Of a stretch of 23,904 nt of DNA, positions 1 through 11,173 are shown one piece after another (within the stretch, counting starts at the first letter, position 1; each line of letters begins with the position of its first letter). This DNA comes from Gallionellales bacterium CG03_land_8_20_14_0_80_55_15 (lineage in GTDB: Bacteria > Pseudomonadota > Gammaproteobacteria > Burkholderiales > Gallionellaceae): NCBI GenBank assembly GCA_002780675.1, contig PEUR01000216.1:1-23904 (forward strand). Direction: 5' to 3'. The translations under genes and the position numbers were made by a program. The notes beneath the pieces were generated by a model. That model saw nothing but the letters and a program-made list of their open reading frames with translations, ran no database searches and was not told the DNA's origin.

Positions 1-120
1 AAACTTCTTGCACAACACCATGGTGATCGCCGCTGTCAGCGTCGTTTTACCGTGGTCAACGTGACCAATCGTGCCTACGTTTACGTGCGGCTTGGTTCGT
101 TCATATTTACTTTTTGCCAT
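1..120 (-). CDS. tuf: Elongation factor Tu, N-terminal 40 codons (runs off window start)
   Basis: EF-Tu is the GTPase that delivers aminoacyl-tRNA to the ribosome. Read on the minus strand from ATG at 118-120, the first 40 codons give [20 protein letters not shown] followed by [12 protein letters not shown]. This contains the GHVDHGKT P-loop that is diagnostic of the translational GTPase, at about residues 19-26. The rest of the gene lies beyond base 1. A purine-rich ribosome site (AAGGGA, plus-strand 127-132) sits six bases before the ATG. The gene follows tRNA-Thr in the same direction, the usual tRNA-Tyr/Gly/Thr-tuf arrangement in betaproteobacteria, so it is probably co-transcribed with the tRNAs. 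A run of seven AT dinucleotides (153-166) lies in the leader. Only the truncation limits certainty. Confidence 0.97.
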   Translation of the reverse strand, partial: MAKSKYERTKPHVNVGTIGHVDHGKTTLTAAITMVLCKKF

Positions 121-169
121 GATTATTCCCTTATCAATGTCAAACGTTAACGATATATATATATATTCT

Positions 170-244
<75 letters not shown>

Positions 245-255
245 AAGATTCAGAC

Positions 256-329
256 TGGAGCGGGTGAAGGGAATCGAACCCTCGTCGTAAGTTTGGAAAA
301 CTTCTGCTCTACCATTGAGCTACACCCGC
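256..329 (-). tRNA. tRNA-Gly (anticodon TCC)
   Basis: The minus strand has the acceptor stem GCGGGTG/CACCCGC, a D-arm with AGCTCAATGGTAGAGC, and the anticodon loop TTTCCAA (anticodon TCC). The T-arm carries GGGTTCGATTCCC, and the 3' end TCCA supplies an encoded CCA. The length is 74 nt. It sits 11 nt upstream of tRNA-Thr in the transcript, so the two are probably processed from one RNA. Confidence 0.97.
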
Positions 330-387
330 AGTCGCTTCCATCAAACAACACAGCTAAAGCTGACACGCATCAGCCTTTAATAAAATC

Positions 388-472
388 TGGTGGAGGGGGA
401 AGGATTCGAACCTTCGTACTCTAAGAGGGCAGATTTACAGTCTGCTGCCTTTAACCACTCGGCCACCCCTCC
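388..472 (-). tRNA. tRNA-Tyr (anticodon GTA)
   Basis: The minus strand begins GGAGGGGTGGCCGAGTGGTT, a class II tRNA start. The anticodon stem CAGA/TCTG surrounds CTGTAAA (anticodon GTA). A long variable arm follows, then the T-arm GGTTCGAATCC and the acceptor CCCCTCC with encoded ACCA. The 85 nt length fits a tyrosine tRNA with its long variable loop. It is the first gene of the tRNA-tuf transcript and lies 15 nt downstream of the predicted -10 box. Confidence 0.97.
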
Positions 473-487
473 AAAACTGAATTCGTA

Positions 488-516
488 ATTCTGCCTATCA
501 TTGATAGGCGTGTCAA
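488..516 (-). promoter_or_regulatory. Sigma-70-type promoter of the tRNA-tuf operon
   Basis: On the minus strand a perfect -35 TTGACA (511-516) is followed after exactly 17 nt by CAGAAT (488-493), which matches four of six -10 positions. The predicted start falls a few bases upstream of tRNA-Tyr. The -35 box begins only about 8 bases past the hisD stop, so hisD transcripts would run straight into this promoter. Confidence 0.6.
493..509. repeat. Perfect 8-bp palindrome filling the tRNA promoter spacer
   Basis: GCCTATCA-T-TGATAGGC is a perfect 8+1+8 inverted repeat. It occupies almost exactly the spacer between the -35 and -10 boxes of the tRNA-tuf promoter. No T-run follows it closely in the hisD direction, so it does not look like a classic hisD terminator. 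An operator is possible but unproven. Confidence 0.5.
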
Positions 517-523
517 CTTTTTT

Positions 524-1825
524 TTAATTTATTTTACTTCTGTACAACGCTGATTGCGCATGTGCCTGCAAGCCTTCGCCCAATGCCAGCACTGATGCAA
601 TTTCCCCTAAAGTATGCGCGCCCTGTTCTGACACTTGAATCAGGCTGCTGCGTTTCTGAAAATCGTAAACGCCTAACGGCGAAGAAAATCGAGCCGTTCC
701 AGAAGTTGGCAATACATGATTCGGCCCCGCACAATAATCACCAAGTGCTTCTGAAGTGTAACGCCCCATAAAGATAGCACCCGCATGTTTCAGACTAGAC
801 AGCCAGTCTTGCGGATTCACGACCGAGAGTTCCAGATGTTCCGGGGCTATCCGATTACTGATAGCACAGGCCTCTTCCAAACTGGCGACATGAATTAACG
901 CGCCACGATTTTCCAGCGCCGTCCTGATAATTTCACGACGCGGCATCTGTTCCAATAAGCGATTGGCGCTTTCCGCCACCGCTGCTATAAAAGCAGCATC
1001 AGGGGAAAGCAGAATAGCTTGCGCCAATTCGTCATGTTCTGCCTGCGAGAACAAATCCATTGCAATCCAGTCAGGGTCTGTCATGCCATCGCAAATCACC
1101 AAAATTTCTGACGGACCCGCAATCATATCTATACCACAGACACCGAAAACGCGACGCTTTGCTGCGGCCACATAGGCATTACCTGGACCCACTATCTTGT
1201 CCACTTTGGGGATGGTTGCCGTACCATAAGCCAGTGCGCCTACTGCCTGTGCGCCGCCAATAGTAAACACACGATCCACTCCCGACAAATAAGCGGCTGC
1301 CAGCACTAACTGATTTTTCACGCCCTCAGGGGTAGGAACGACCATGATCAGCTCAGGCACACCCGCCACTTTTGCGGGCAATGCATTCATCAACACTGAC
1401 GATGGATAGGCAGCCTTGCCCCCAGGAACATATAACCCCACCCTATCAAGCGGTGTGACTTGCTGCCCGAGCAACGTGCCATCGGCATCGGTATAGCTCC
1501 ACGATTTTTGTACTTGTTTCTGATGATAATCAGTCACGCGCTGAGCAGCCTGTTCCAATGCTGTACGTTGCGCGGTGGGCAATCCCTCGAATGCGGCGCG
1601 CAATTCCTCGTGCGGCAATTCCATTGCGGCGGCATCTGCCAGCGTCAAACGGTCAAATTTTGCTGTATATTCCAGCACAGCAGCATCACCATGCAGGCGC
1701 ACAAGATTGAGGATATGACGGACTGTTGTTTCTATCTCATCGTCTGCTGTCGCTTCAAAGGCCAGCAGCTTTTCCAACTCTTGCGCAAAGCCAGTATCAC
1801 TACTTGATAATCGTCTAATTTTCAT
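524..1825 (-). CDS. hisD: Histidinol dehydrogenase
   Basis: HisD carries out the last two steps of histidine synthesis, the NAD-dependent oxidation of L-histidinol to L-histidine, as a zinc-dependent cytosolic homodimer. The 433-residue product has the usual length. It contains [11 protein letters not shown] and [17 protein letters not shown] (the glutamine/histidine zinc-ligand region), then [11 protein letters not shown] and [20 protein letters not shown] chose the ATG at 1823-1825 (MKIRRLSS), which lies 13 nt after the hisG stop. A longer frame starting at 1849 would overlap hisG and adds residues with no family support. It is the last gene of the mla-murA-his run. hisC, which often follows in betaproteobacteria, is absent here and the tRNA-tuf promoter comes next. 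Confidence 0.97.
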   Translation of the reverse strand: MKIRRLSSSDTGFAQELEKLLAFEATADDEIETTVRHILNLVRLHGDAAVLEYTAKFDRLTLADAAAMELPHEELRAAFEGLPTAQRTALEQAAQRVTDYHQKQVQKSWSYTDADGTLLGQQVTPLDRVGLYVPGGKAAYPSSVLMNALPAKVAGVPELIMVVPTPEGVKNQLVLAAAYLSGVDRVFTIGGAQAVGALAYGTATIPKVDKIVGPGNAYVAAAKRRVFGVCGIDMIAGPSEILVICDGMTDPDWIAMDLFSQAEHDELAQAILLSPDAAFIAAVAESANRLLEQMPRREIIRTALENRGALIHVASLEEACAISNRIAPEHLELSVVNPQDWLSSLKHAGAIFMGRYTSEALGDYCAGPNHVLPTSGTARFSSPLGVYDFQKRSSLIQVSEQGAHTLGEIASVLALGEGLQAHAQSALYRSKIN

Positions 1826-1838
1826 TTTATGGGATCGC

Positions 1839-2477
1839 CTATACCACAATTGCTTGAGAAAATGCGTCCAGCATAGGCTGGATCACATCACGCTTTAGCT
1901 TGAGCGCAGCCTGATTCACAACCAAACGCGATGAAATGTCGCTGACGTGTTCAACCGCCCTAAGGTGGTTCGCCTTAAGCGTATTCCCGCTGCTCACCAG
2001 ATCAACAATCACATCGGACAGACCTACAAGAGGCGCGAGTTCCATGGAACCGTACAATTTGATTAAATCTATATGCACACCCTTGGCAGCGAAATGATCA
2101 CGTGCTGCCTTCACATACTTAGTGGCCACGCGCAATCTCGCCCCCCGCTTCACCGCAGACTCATAATCAAAATCATTTTGCACCGCCACCATCATCCGGC
2201 AACGTGCAATATTCAAATCCAGCGGCTGGTACAAGCCGGCACCGCCATGCTCATTCAGCACATCCTTGCCCGCCACACCGATGTCCGCCGCACCATATTG
2301 AACATAGGTGGGTACGTCCGAGGCTCGCACGATAATCAGGCGAACATCCGCTTGATTGGTTGATAAAATCAACTTGCGTGAGGATTCTGGATCTTCCAGT
2401 GGAGTGATACCTGCCGCAGCCAACAGAGGCAGTGTCTCTTCAAAAATTCTGCCCTTGGAAAGTGCAATCGTAATCAT
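1839..2477 (-). CDS. hisG: ATP phosphoribosyltransferase, short form
   Basis: HisG condenses ATP with PRPP in the first committed step of histidine synthesis. At 212 residues this is the short form. It lacks the C-terminal regulatory domain and in characterised systems works with the HisRS-like subunit HisZ, which would have to be encoded elsewhere. Visible family segments are the N-terminal [15 protein letters not shown], the [13 protein letters not shown] segment and [15 protein letters not shown] near the PRPP-binding region. ATG at 2475-2477 is preceded by AGGGA. The gene begins 9 nt after murA and is followed 13 nt later by hisD, consistent with co-transcription. Allosteric control by histidine is expected through HisZ, as known for the family. 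Confidence 0.96.
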   Translation of the reverse strand: MITIALSKGRIFEETLPLLAAAGITPLEDPESSRKLILSTNQADVRLIIVRASDVPTYVQYGAADIGVAGKDVLNEHGGAGLYQPLDLNIARCRMMVAVQNDFDYESAVKRGARLRVATKYVKAARDHFAAKGVHIDLIKLYGSMELAPLVGLSDVIVDLVSSGNTLKANHLRAVEHVSDISSRLVVNQAALKLKRDVIQPMLDAFSQAIVV

Positions 2478-2486
2478 CTTAAATCC

Positions 2487-3796
<1,310 letters not shown>

Positions 3797-3801
<5 letters not shown>

Positions 3802-4036
3802 GACTGCTTTTCCATTCTTGTGGGGTATAAGTTTTTATGGACAGTGCATGGATTTCGCCACGCATCCGATCGCCCAGTGTCTGATAGACACGCTGATGAC
3901 GAAGCACGCGGCTCAGACCAGCAAATGCGTCACTTACCACGACAGCTTCAAAATGTTGCCCGTCGCCGATGACAGTCAAATACTCCGTTTCCATACCCTG
4001 CGCGATGTTAAGTTGAATACTTTCGGGCGTGACCAT
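3797..4036 (-). CDS. ibaG: BolA/IbaG family protein
   Basis: This is a small 79-residue BolA-superfamily protein. Family members bind monothiol glutaredoxins and [2Fe-2S] clusters, and IbaG in E. coli is linked to iron handling and envelope stress. The sequence shows the BolA fold elements: TVIGDGQHFEAVVVSDAF with the class-typical histidine, then LSRVLRHQRVYQTLGDRM, and the C-terminal IHALSIKTYTPQEW. I chose ATG at 4034-4036 (MVTPESIQ). A GTG at 4049-4051 would add five residues (MVAIT) and has no better ribosome site. Its location directly upstream of murA and downstream of mla genes matches the usual ibaG setting. The gene ends inside a palindrome. Confidence 0.9.
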
Positions 4037-4100
4037 TGTTATTGCTACCACTGTTTGATTTTGGGGATATTCTGAATGTGAGCGTGTGCAGCCTCAACCA

Positions 4101-4143
4101 GGTTGCGCATGATACTAAAAACTTGCAGGCGATGCGCACAACC
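4101..4143. repeat. Hairpin between mlaB and ibaG
   Basis: GGTTGCGCAT at 4101-4110 is complementary to 4132-4143 with a two-base bulge, giving a 10-bp stem around a 21-nt loop. It lies in the 135-nt gap between mlaB and ibaG. The gap otherwise holds no recognisable gene. There is no T-run, so it is more likely an RNA processing or stability structure than a terminator. It could also be chance. Confidence 0.35.
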
Positions 4144-4171
4144 TTCAACTACTTGCCTTAATTCATTGCTA

Positions 4172-4450
4172 TCACTGCGGCAACATCTCGGCCACACCAT
4201 AAAGGTTCGCCAGACTCAATAAATCGTCGGACAAACCCGTTACGCGCAAGCTGCGCTGCCGGGCTTCGGCAGCTCTAGCCCAGCACAACAACATGCTGAC
4301 CGCAGCCGAATCAACCGCTTCCACCTTTGAGAAATCTACCAGCAAGTCTTCTTTGTCCAGTTGTTGTAAACCCACCTCATACAACTCAGGCACAGTAGAC
4401 ATGGTCAAACGACCACTTACCACTAGTCGGTCCCCTTCGCGCACAATCAC
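4172..4450 (-). CDS. mlaB: STAS-domain protein MlaB
   Basis: MlaB is the cytoplasmic STAS subunit that binds the MlaF ATPase and stabilises the MlaFEDB complex for phospholipid transport across the envelope. The 92-residue product is a bare STAS domain. LLVDFSKVEAVDSAAVSMLLCWARAA matches the core DxS-x-[GA] helix-cap motif, with Ser/Asp at the site that serves in anti-anti-sigma relatives. The start is GTG at 4448-4450 and overlaps the mlaC TGA by four bases (GTGA), which implies translational coupling. A free-standing anti-sigma antagonist is the alternative, but the location inside an mlaFEDC run makes MlaB much more likely. Confidence 0.9.
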   Translation of the reverse strand: MIVREGDRLVVSGRLTMSTVPELYEVGLQQLDKEDLLVDFSKVEAVDSAAVSMLLCWARAAEARQRSLRVTGLSDDLLSLANLYGVAEMLPQ

Positions 4451-5082
4451 TTCGCGTCAGCCTTGCGCAGCGAAGTATTAGATGCCTTGGCATTCATATC
4501 CTGCAAAGTTTTGATCAACCCCTCTATGCCGGACTGACTGACTTGCGTATCAAACGTACCGCGATAACTGGTGACCATGCTCACACCTTCAATAATCACG
4601 TCGAACACTTTCCAACCGTCAGTCTTCTTTTTCATCCGATAGTCAACGGTGGTCGGTTGAGGAGTGCCTGACTTGACAACACGCATCTTGACGGTAGCTT
4701 CGTTATCTTCAGCCGCCATTTTTAATGGCAAAACCTCTACCGTCTGGTCGCGATAGGAGGTAAATGCCTTAGTATAGGTACGCACCAACATGTTGCGAAA
4801 CTCAGTAACCAAGACTTGTTTTTGCTCGGCAGATGCCTCTCTCCAATGTTTCCCCATCGCCAATTGAGTCATGCGTGCAAAATCGAAATTAGGCAATATC
4901 TTGGCATCTACCAGAGCGAGAATTTTTTTTTGGTTGCCGGCTTTAATGTCCGCATCCTGTTTGACTATCGAAATAATTTCCTGAGCGGTGCTTCTGATCA
5001 AAACATCCGGCGCAGTCACATCGGCTCGCGCAACACCCACTACACACAACAAACCTGCCACAACTTTTAATAACACATTCAT
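4447..5082 (-). CDS. mlaC: Periplasmic phospholipid-binding protein MlaC
   Basis: MlaC shuttles phospholipids through the periplasm between the outer-membrane MlaA complex and inner-membrane MlaFEDB. The 211-residue product starts with a signal peptide (MNVLLKVVAGLLCVVGVARA, cleavage predicted after ARA) and continues with the Tol-Tol-Ttg2/MlaC domain: KILPNFDFARMTQLAMGKHW, RNMLVRTYTKAF, and VFDVIIEGVSMVTSYRGTF near the C-terminus. ATG at 5080-5082 is preceded by AGGAG about nine bases upstream. An in-frame extension to 5115 would put charged residues before the signal peptide and overlap mlaD, so it is rejected. mlaD ends 16 nt upstream. No mlaA lipoprotein gene is interposed, unlike in some relatives. 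Confidence 0.94.
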   Translation of the reverse strand: MNVLLKVVAGLLCVVGVARADVTAPDVLIRSTAQEIISIVKQDADIKAGNQKKILALVDAKILPNFDFARMTQLAMGKHWREASAEQKQVLVTEFRNMLVRTYTKAFTSYRDQTVEVLPLKMAAEDNEATVKMRVVKSGTPQPTTVDYRMKKKTDGWKVFDVIIEGVSMVTSYRGTFDTQVSQSGIEGLIKTLQDMNAKASNTSLRKADAK

Positions 5083-5098
5083 CCTTACTACTCCTAAA

Positions 5099-5581
5099 TT
5101 ATTTTTCCGGCACAATTACTTTTTCCGGTTCAGCCGCCTTGTTGTACAAGAATTTGCCAATCATTTCTTCCAGCACGACCGCAGATTGCGTTTGCTTCAC
5201 TTGCCCACCATCTTTCAGCATCTCTTCATCCCCACCCGGCATCAGACCTATGTACTGCTCACCCAACAAGCCGGAAGTCAGGATATTAGCGAAAGTGTCT
5301 TGGGGAAACTGATAACGCTTGTCCAGACTCATCACCACTTTTGCCTCGTAACGTTGTGTATCCAGCGTGATACTTGTCACCCGACCTACCAGCACGCCCG
5401 CGCTTTTAATAGAGGCTTTAACTTTCAAGCCACCAATATTCTGAAAATAGCCATAAACCTGGTAGCTCTCGGACACGTTGTAGGTACCAAGGTTCCCGAC
5501 CTTCATCGCAAGTGCCACCAGGGCGGCCAGTCCTGCTACCACAAACATGCCTACCCATAAATCCAAAGTCGTGCGTTCCAT
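5099..5581 (-). CDS. mlaD: MCE-domain lipid transport protein MlaD
   Basis: MlaD is the inner-membrane-anchored MCE protein that forms a hexameric periplasmic ring on MlaE and passes phospholipids to or from MlaC. The 160-residue protein has one N-terminal membrane helix (about residues 8-27, LWVGMFVVAGLAALVALAMK). The MCE domain follows, with GLKVKASIKSAGVLVGRVTSI and the ILTSGLLGEQYIGLMPGG segment near residues 102-120. The C-terminal tail is shorter than in E. coli MlaD (183 residues). The ATG at 5579-5581 lies four bases past the mlaE stop. Confidence 0.95.
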   Translation of the reverse strand: MERTTLDLWVGMFVVAGLAALVALAMKVGNLGTYNVSESYQVYGYFQNIGGLKVKASIKSAGVLVGRVTSITLDTQRYEAKVVMSLDKRYQFPQDTFANILTSGLLGEQYIGLMPGGDEEMLKDGGQVKQTQSAVVLEEMIGKFLYNKAAEPEKVIVPEK

Positions 5582-5585
5582 ACCC

Positions 5586-6374
5586 TTAATTCCCTCTAAA
5601 CATGATTGCAGTCAACACAAAATCCAGCATCAAAATAGCCAATGAAGAATTCACTACCGTACGCGTGGTCGCACCTGACACCCCCTCTGCGGTAGGCTGC
5701 GCATCATAGCCTTCAAACAGTGCAATCACCGTCACCACCGTCCCGAATACAAAACTTTTCAGCACGCCATTGAGAATATCCTCACGGAAATCCACAGCAG
5801 CCTGCATCTGCGCCCAGAACGAACCCTCATCCACGCCGATCTGCACAACTCCGACCAGATAACCACCAAATACGCCCACCGCGCTAAACATCGCCGCCAA
5901 CAGCGGCATGGAAATCACCCCCGCCCAAAAACGCGGTGCCACAATGCGTGCAATTGGATTCACCGCCATCATCTCCATTGCCGAGATTTGCTCAGTCGCT
6001 TTCATCAAACCTATTTCTGCCGTCATCGCCGAACCGGCTCGACTGGCGAACAGCAGCGCAGCCAATACGGGACCCAGTTCACGCACCAGGCTCAAGGCCA
6101 CCAGCGAACCCAGTGCCGATTCCGACCCATAACGCTTGAGCGTTTCGTAACCTTGCAAACCCAGCACCATGCCGACAAACAGGCCCGCCACCAAAATAAT
6201 GATCAGCGACATCACACCGCTTGAAAAAATTTCCTTTATAATCAAACGGAAACGTTTAAAGCCCATGCCAGAATAGAGCAAAGCGAGGATAAAAAAACGG
6301 GTTGCCGAACCAATGCGCCAAACCGCATCAACGATGCGGTGTCCGATTGCTCGTATAGTTTTAGTTGCTGCCAT
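5586..6374 (-). CDS. mlaE: ABC transporter permease MlaE
   Basis: MlaE is the integral inner-membrane subunit of the phospholipid transporter. The 262-residue length is typical. The protein shows the conserved permease core LVRELGPVLAALLFASRAGS and MTAEIGLMKATEQISAMEMM, the latter being the coupling region that contacts MlaF. Several hydrophobic segments follow, including FWAGVISMPLLAAMFSAVGV and a C-terminal helix LAILMLDFVLTAIMF. It starts at ATG 6372-6374, four bases after the mlaF stop, and is followed four bases later by mlaD, so the complex subunits are tightly coupled. Confidence 0.96.
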   Translation of the reverse strand: MAATKTIRAIGHRIVDAVWRIGSATRFFILALLYSGMGFKRFRLIIKEIFSSGVMSLIIILVAGLFVGMVLGLQGYETLKRYGSESALGSLVALSLVRELGPVLAALLFASRAGSAMTAEIGLMKATEQISAMEMMAVNPIARIVAPRFWAGVISMPLLAAMFSAVGVFGGYLVGVVQIGVDEGSFWAQMQAAVDFREDILNGVLKSFVFGTVVTVIALFEGYDAQPTAEGVSGATTRTVVNSSLAILMLDFVLTAIMFRGN

Positions 6375-6378
6375 AGTT

Positions 6379-7182
6379 TCAGCCCTGCGAATTTAATTCT
6401 TGACGATAATCGCCACTGGGATAATGAAAGGGTACTGGACCATCCATCTCGCCATGCACAAACTGACGAACAAAATCAGTGTCGCAGGCGCGCAGTTCAT
6501 CCGGCGTGCCTTCTGCAACAATTACACCGTTAGCCATGAAATAAACATAGTCCACAATCTTCAACGACTCTTGAATGTCGTGCGTAACGATAATCGAAGT
6601 CGCACCCAACGCGTCATTCAACCGACGAATCAGGTCACCAATCACAGACAGGGAAATCGCATCCAGCCCCGCAAACGGCTCGTCATACATAATGAGCGTC
6701 GGGTCGAGCGCTACCGTACGCGCCAAGGCCACGCGCCGCGCCATCCCACCCGACAACTCCGACGGCATCATTTTGTGCGCACCACGCAACCCTACTGCGT
6801 GCAGCTTCATCATGACCAGATCGTGAATCAATTCCTCAGGCAAGTCGGTATGTTCACGCATCTGGAATGCCACATTGTCATACACCGTCATATCGGTAAA
6901 CAAAGCGCCGAACTGAAACAACATGCCCATCTTGCGGCGCATGGCATATAACCCCGCCGAATCAAGATCCTGCATCATCTGACCATCAATTTTGACAGAC
7001 CCCCTGGAAGGCTTGAGTGCTCCGCCTATGTGTCGCAGCAGCGTGGTCTTGCCACAACCCGAGAGTCCCATGATGGCGACCATCCTGCCCTTCGGAAAAG
7101 TCATATTGATGCCCTGCAATACGGGGCGCTTATCGTAGGTAAAGTTAAGATCGCGAATTTCGACTAATGCGGACGGTGACAA
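6379..7182 (-). CDS. mlaF: ABC transporter ATP-binding protein MlaF
   Basis: MlaF is the cytoplasmic ATPase powering MlaFEDB phospholipid transport. The 267-residue protein has Walker A GLSGCGKTT (residues 39-47), a Q-loop segment LFQFGALFTDMTVYDNVAF, ABC signature ELSGGMARRVALARTVALDP, Walker B LIMYDEPFAGLD and the H-loop IVTHD. The only sensible start is TTG at 7180-7182 (SPSALVEIRDLNF). The next in-frame ATG would remove the first strands and lies near Walker A, and the nearby ATG at 7188-7190 is out of frame. It is the first gene of the run and follows a promoter-like pair at 7209-7238. Confidence 0.95.
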   Translation of the reverse strand: MSPSALVEIRDLNFTYDKRPVLQGINMTFPKGRMVAIMGLSGCGKTTLLRHIGGALKPSRGSVKIDGQMMQDLDSAGLYAMRRKMGMLFQFGALFTDMTVYDNVAFQMREHTDLPEELIHDLVMMKLHAVGLRGAHKMMPSELSGGMARRVALARTVALDPTLIMYDEPFAGLDAISLSVIGDLIRRLNDALGATSIIVTHDIQESLKIVDYVYFMANGVIVAEGTPDELRACDTDFVRQFVHGEMDGPVPFHYPSGDYRQELNSQG

Positions 7183-7208
7183 AATAGCATTCCAAAAATA
7201 AGTCGCGC

Positions 7209-7238
7209 ATTCTAATCTATTGCGCGGCTTATCCTCAA
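7209..7238 (-). promoter_or_regulatory. Putative promoter of the mlaFEDCB-ibaG-murA-hisGD run
   Basis: On the minus strand TTGAGG (7233-7238, four of six -35 matches) is separated by 18 nt from TAGAAT (7209-7214, five of six -10 matches). It lies in the 85-nt gap between the yihY-like stop and the TTG start of mlaF. The predicted transcript start is about 20 nt upstream of mlaF. No terminator is seen before it, so readthrough from the upstream gene is also possible. Confidence 0.5.
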
Positions 7239-7267
7239 CTTTTCGTCCCCTGTCATTCTAACAATGC

Positions 7268-9802
<2,535 letters not shown>

Positions 9803-9848
9803 AATTGTATAAAACGTAGCGAAAACTGAACACGGTTGAGGCAAGCAT

Positions 9849-9879
9849 AAAAAAGGACACGCTCGACGTGTCCTTTTTT
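9849..9879. terminator. Bidirectional intrinsic terminator
   Basis: GGACACG and CGTGTCC form a perfect 7-bp stem with loop CTCGA, flanked by six A residues on one side and six T residues on the other. It therefore has a U-tract in both directions. It sits between the convergent hugZ-like gene (plus) and the pentapeptide-repeat gene (minus) and probably ends both transcripts. Confidence 0.93.
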
Positions 9880-9900
9880 ACTGCCGCTGCCAAAATAAAC

Positions 9901-10971
9901 TTATTTGCTCTTGACTTTGTATCTGGCGGCTTTGGAGGTAGACGGAGCTTTCACTTCATTAACCACTGTTGAAACAGGCGCAGCTTCAAGCGCAACTGGC
10001 TCTGCTTTAACTTCAGGCTTTTTCTCAACCGCGCAACTGCTGTTGTTTACCTTGCCGTCCGGCATCACCGTGTTGCAGAAAGTCGCACCGGTCATGACCG
10101 CATCCGTCATATTGGCACCTGTCATATCCGCATCAGTGAGGTCGGCATTCAACAAAATTGCGCCCGTCAAATTGGCACGCTCCAGTTGTGCGCCACGCAA
10201 TACCGCCTTACTCAGATTGGCATCGGTCAGATTCGCCTGCGCCAGATTGGCACGCGTCAGGTTAGCACGCGCAAAATTAGCTTCGGTCAGATTGGCTCTG
10301 TTCAGGTTGACCTTGAACAAATTGGCCTGCGCCAGATTCGCCATGTAGAGTTGCGCGCCCGAAAGGTTGGCCGAACCGAGATTTGCTTCTGCAAGGGATG
10401 CATTCAAACATACCGTACGCGGTTGAATAAGACACCCATTCACTGCGGCCTCACCGTTCGCAACTGTTTGCGCTAACTCGGCTGATTTTTTGGCAGGGCA
10501 ATTAGCACCACTATTGATGATGCCGTTCGGCATAATGGTCCGGCAAAACACCGCCTTACTGAACTTTGCCCCTTCGATTTCCGCATTGCTCAAATCGGTA
10601 TCGGTCAAATTAGCCTCGCTCAGGTTTGCCCCCTTGAGTTTAGCCCCAGTCAGATTAGCACCCGTCAGGTTGGCTGCGGTCAAATCAGCGTTATACAAAG
10701 TAATGCCCGCCATATTGGCCTCGGTGAAATTTCCCGCCACCAGCTTGCCGTGATAGAGGTTCGCACCTTTCAGATTGGCTTTGCTCATATCCGCTTTGGT
10801 CAAATCACCTTCGAACAACATCGCCTCCTCCAGATTGGCGTTCGCCAGATTTTTACCGGCAAACTCGGCATGTGGGCACTGTGAATGAGGAATAATCGAA
10901 CACTCAATCATGCGCGCATTCGCACCCAGAGAAATCAACAACAACATGGAACTTAGTAAAACCTTCTTCAA
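9901..10971 (-). CDS. Secreted pentapeptide-repeat protein with two cysteine-capped modules
   Basis: The 356-residue protein has a clean signal peptide (MKKVLLSSMLLLISLGANA, cleavage predicted after residue 19), so it should act in the periplasm or outside. Two homologous modules follow, about residues 24-158 and 180-313. Each opens with C-x7-C (C24/C32, C180/C188) and continues with A(N/D)LxxAxL pentapeptide repeats, which build a right-handed quadrilateral beta-helix. Each closes with FCxTxMPxGxxN...C (C143/C158, C299/C313). A Lys/Pro/Ala-rich tail ends the protein. I chose TTG at 10969-10971 because GGAG lies six bases upstream and the signal peptide then begins MKK; an alternative TTG at 10983 adds four residues. 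It is monocistronic. No function can be assigned; a scaffold or binding role is plausible. Confidence 0.88.
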   Translation of the reverse strand: MKKVLLSSMLLLISLGANARMIECSIIPHSQCPHAEFAGKNLANANLEEAMLFEGDLTKADMSKANLKGANLYHGKLVAGNFTEANMAGITLYNADLTAANLTGANLTGAKLKGANLSEANLTDTDLSNAEIEGAKFSKAVFCRTIMPNGIINSGANCPAKKSAELAQTVANGEAAVNGCLIQPRTVCLNASLAEANLGSANLSGAQLYMANLAQANLFKVNLNRANLTEANFARANLTRANLAQANLTDANLSKAVLRGAQLERANLTGAILLNADLTDADMTGANMTDAVMTGATFCNTVMPDGKVNNSSCAVEKKPEVKAEPVALEAAPVSTVVNEVKAPSTSKAARYKVKSK

Positions 10972-10977
10972 GATATT

Positions 10978-10981
10978 CTCC
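10978..10981 (-). promoter_or_regulatory. Ribosome binding site that decides a TTG start
   Basis: GGAG on the minus strand is spaced six bases (AATATC) from the TTG at 10969-10971. It overlaps the alternative upstream TTG at 10981-10983, which would be too close to use it. This favours the shorter pentapeptide-protein start. Confidence 0.6.
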
Positions 10982-11173
10982 AATTAGAATTAAAATTTGA
11001 CTTAACGGGCAGGGCAGATGCAACACCTGACAAGGTACCGGCTATCCCCTTTCCTCATCCCAATCCTCTCCCGCATTGCAGGCGATGGGCGAACGAAACG
11101 CCGCGCGAGTTGCACGTCAACGGTAACGCGCAAAACCTGCACGGGCGATGTGACGGGCGTTTTGCAAATAAGT

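Noticed and set aside
4045..4187. Unbroken minus-strand frame between mlaB and ibaG ending in a tryptophan and TAG
   Set aside because: About 45 codons with no good start and no recognisable similarity. A frame this long is expected by chance, so a gene remnant cannot be supported.
9905..10753. Several long plus-strand frames antisense to the pentapeptide gene
   Set aside because: The repeated codon pattern of the pentapeptide repeats lacks stops on the opposite strand; the repetitive translations are mirror artefacts.
10984..11173. Possible gene or terminator in the leuA-pentapeptide gap
   Set aside because: No frame with a start and family features, and no hairpin with a U-tract. GCAAAAC/GTTTTGC pairing across 22 nt is weak, and the C-rich tract alone proves nothing.
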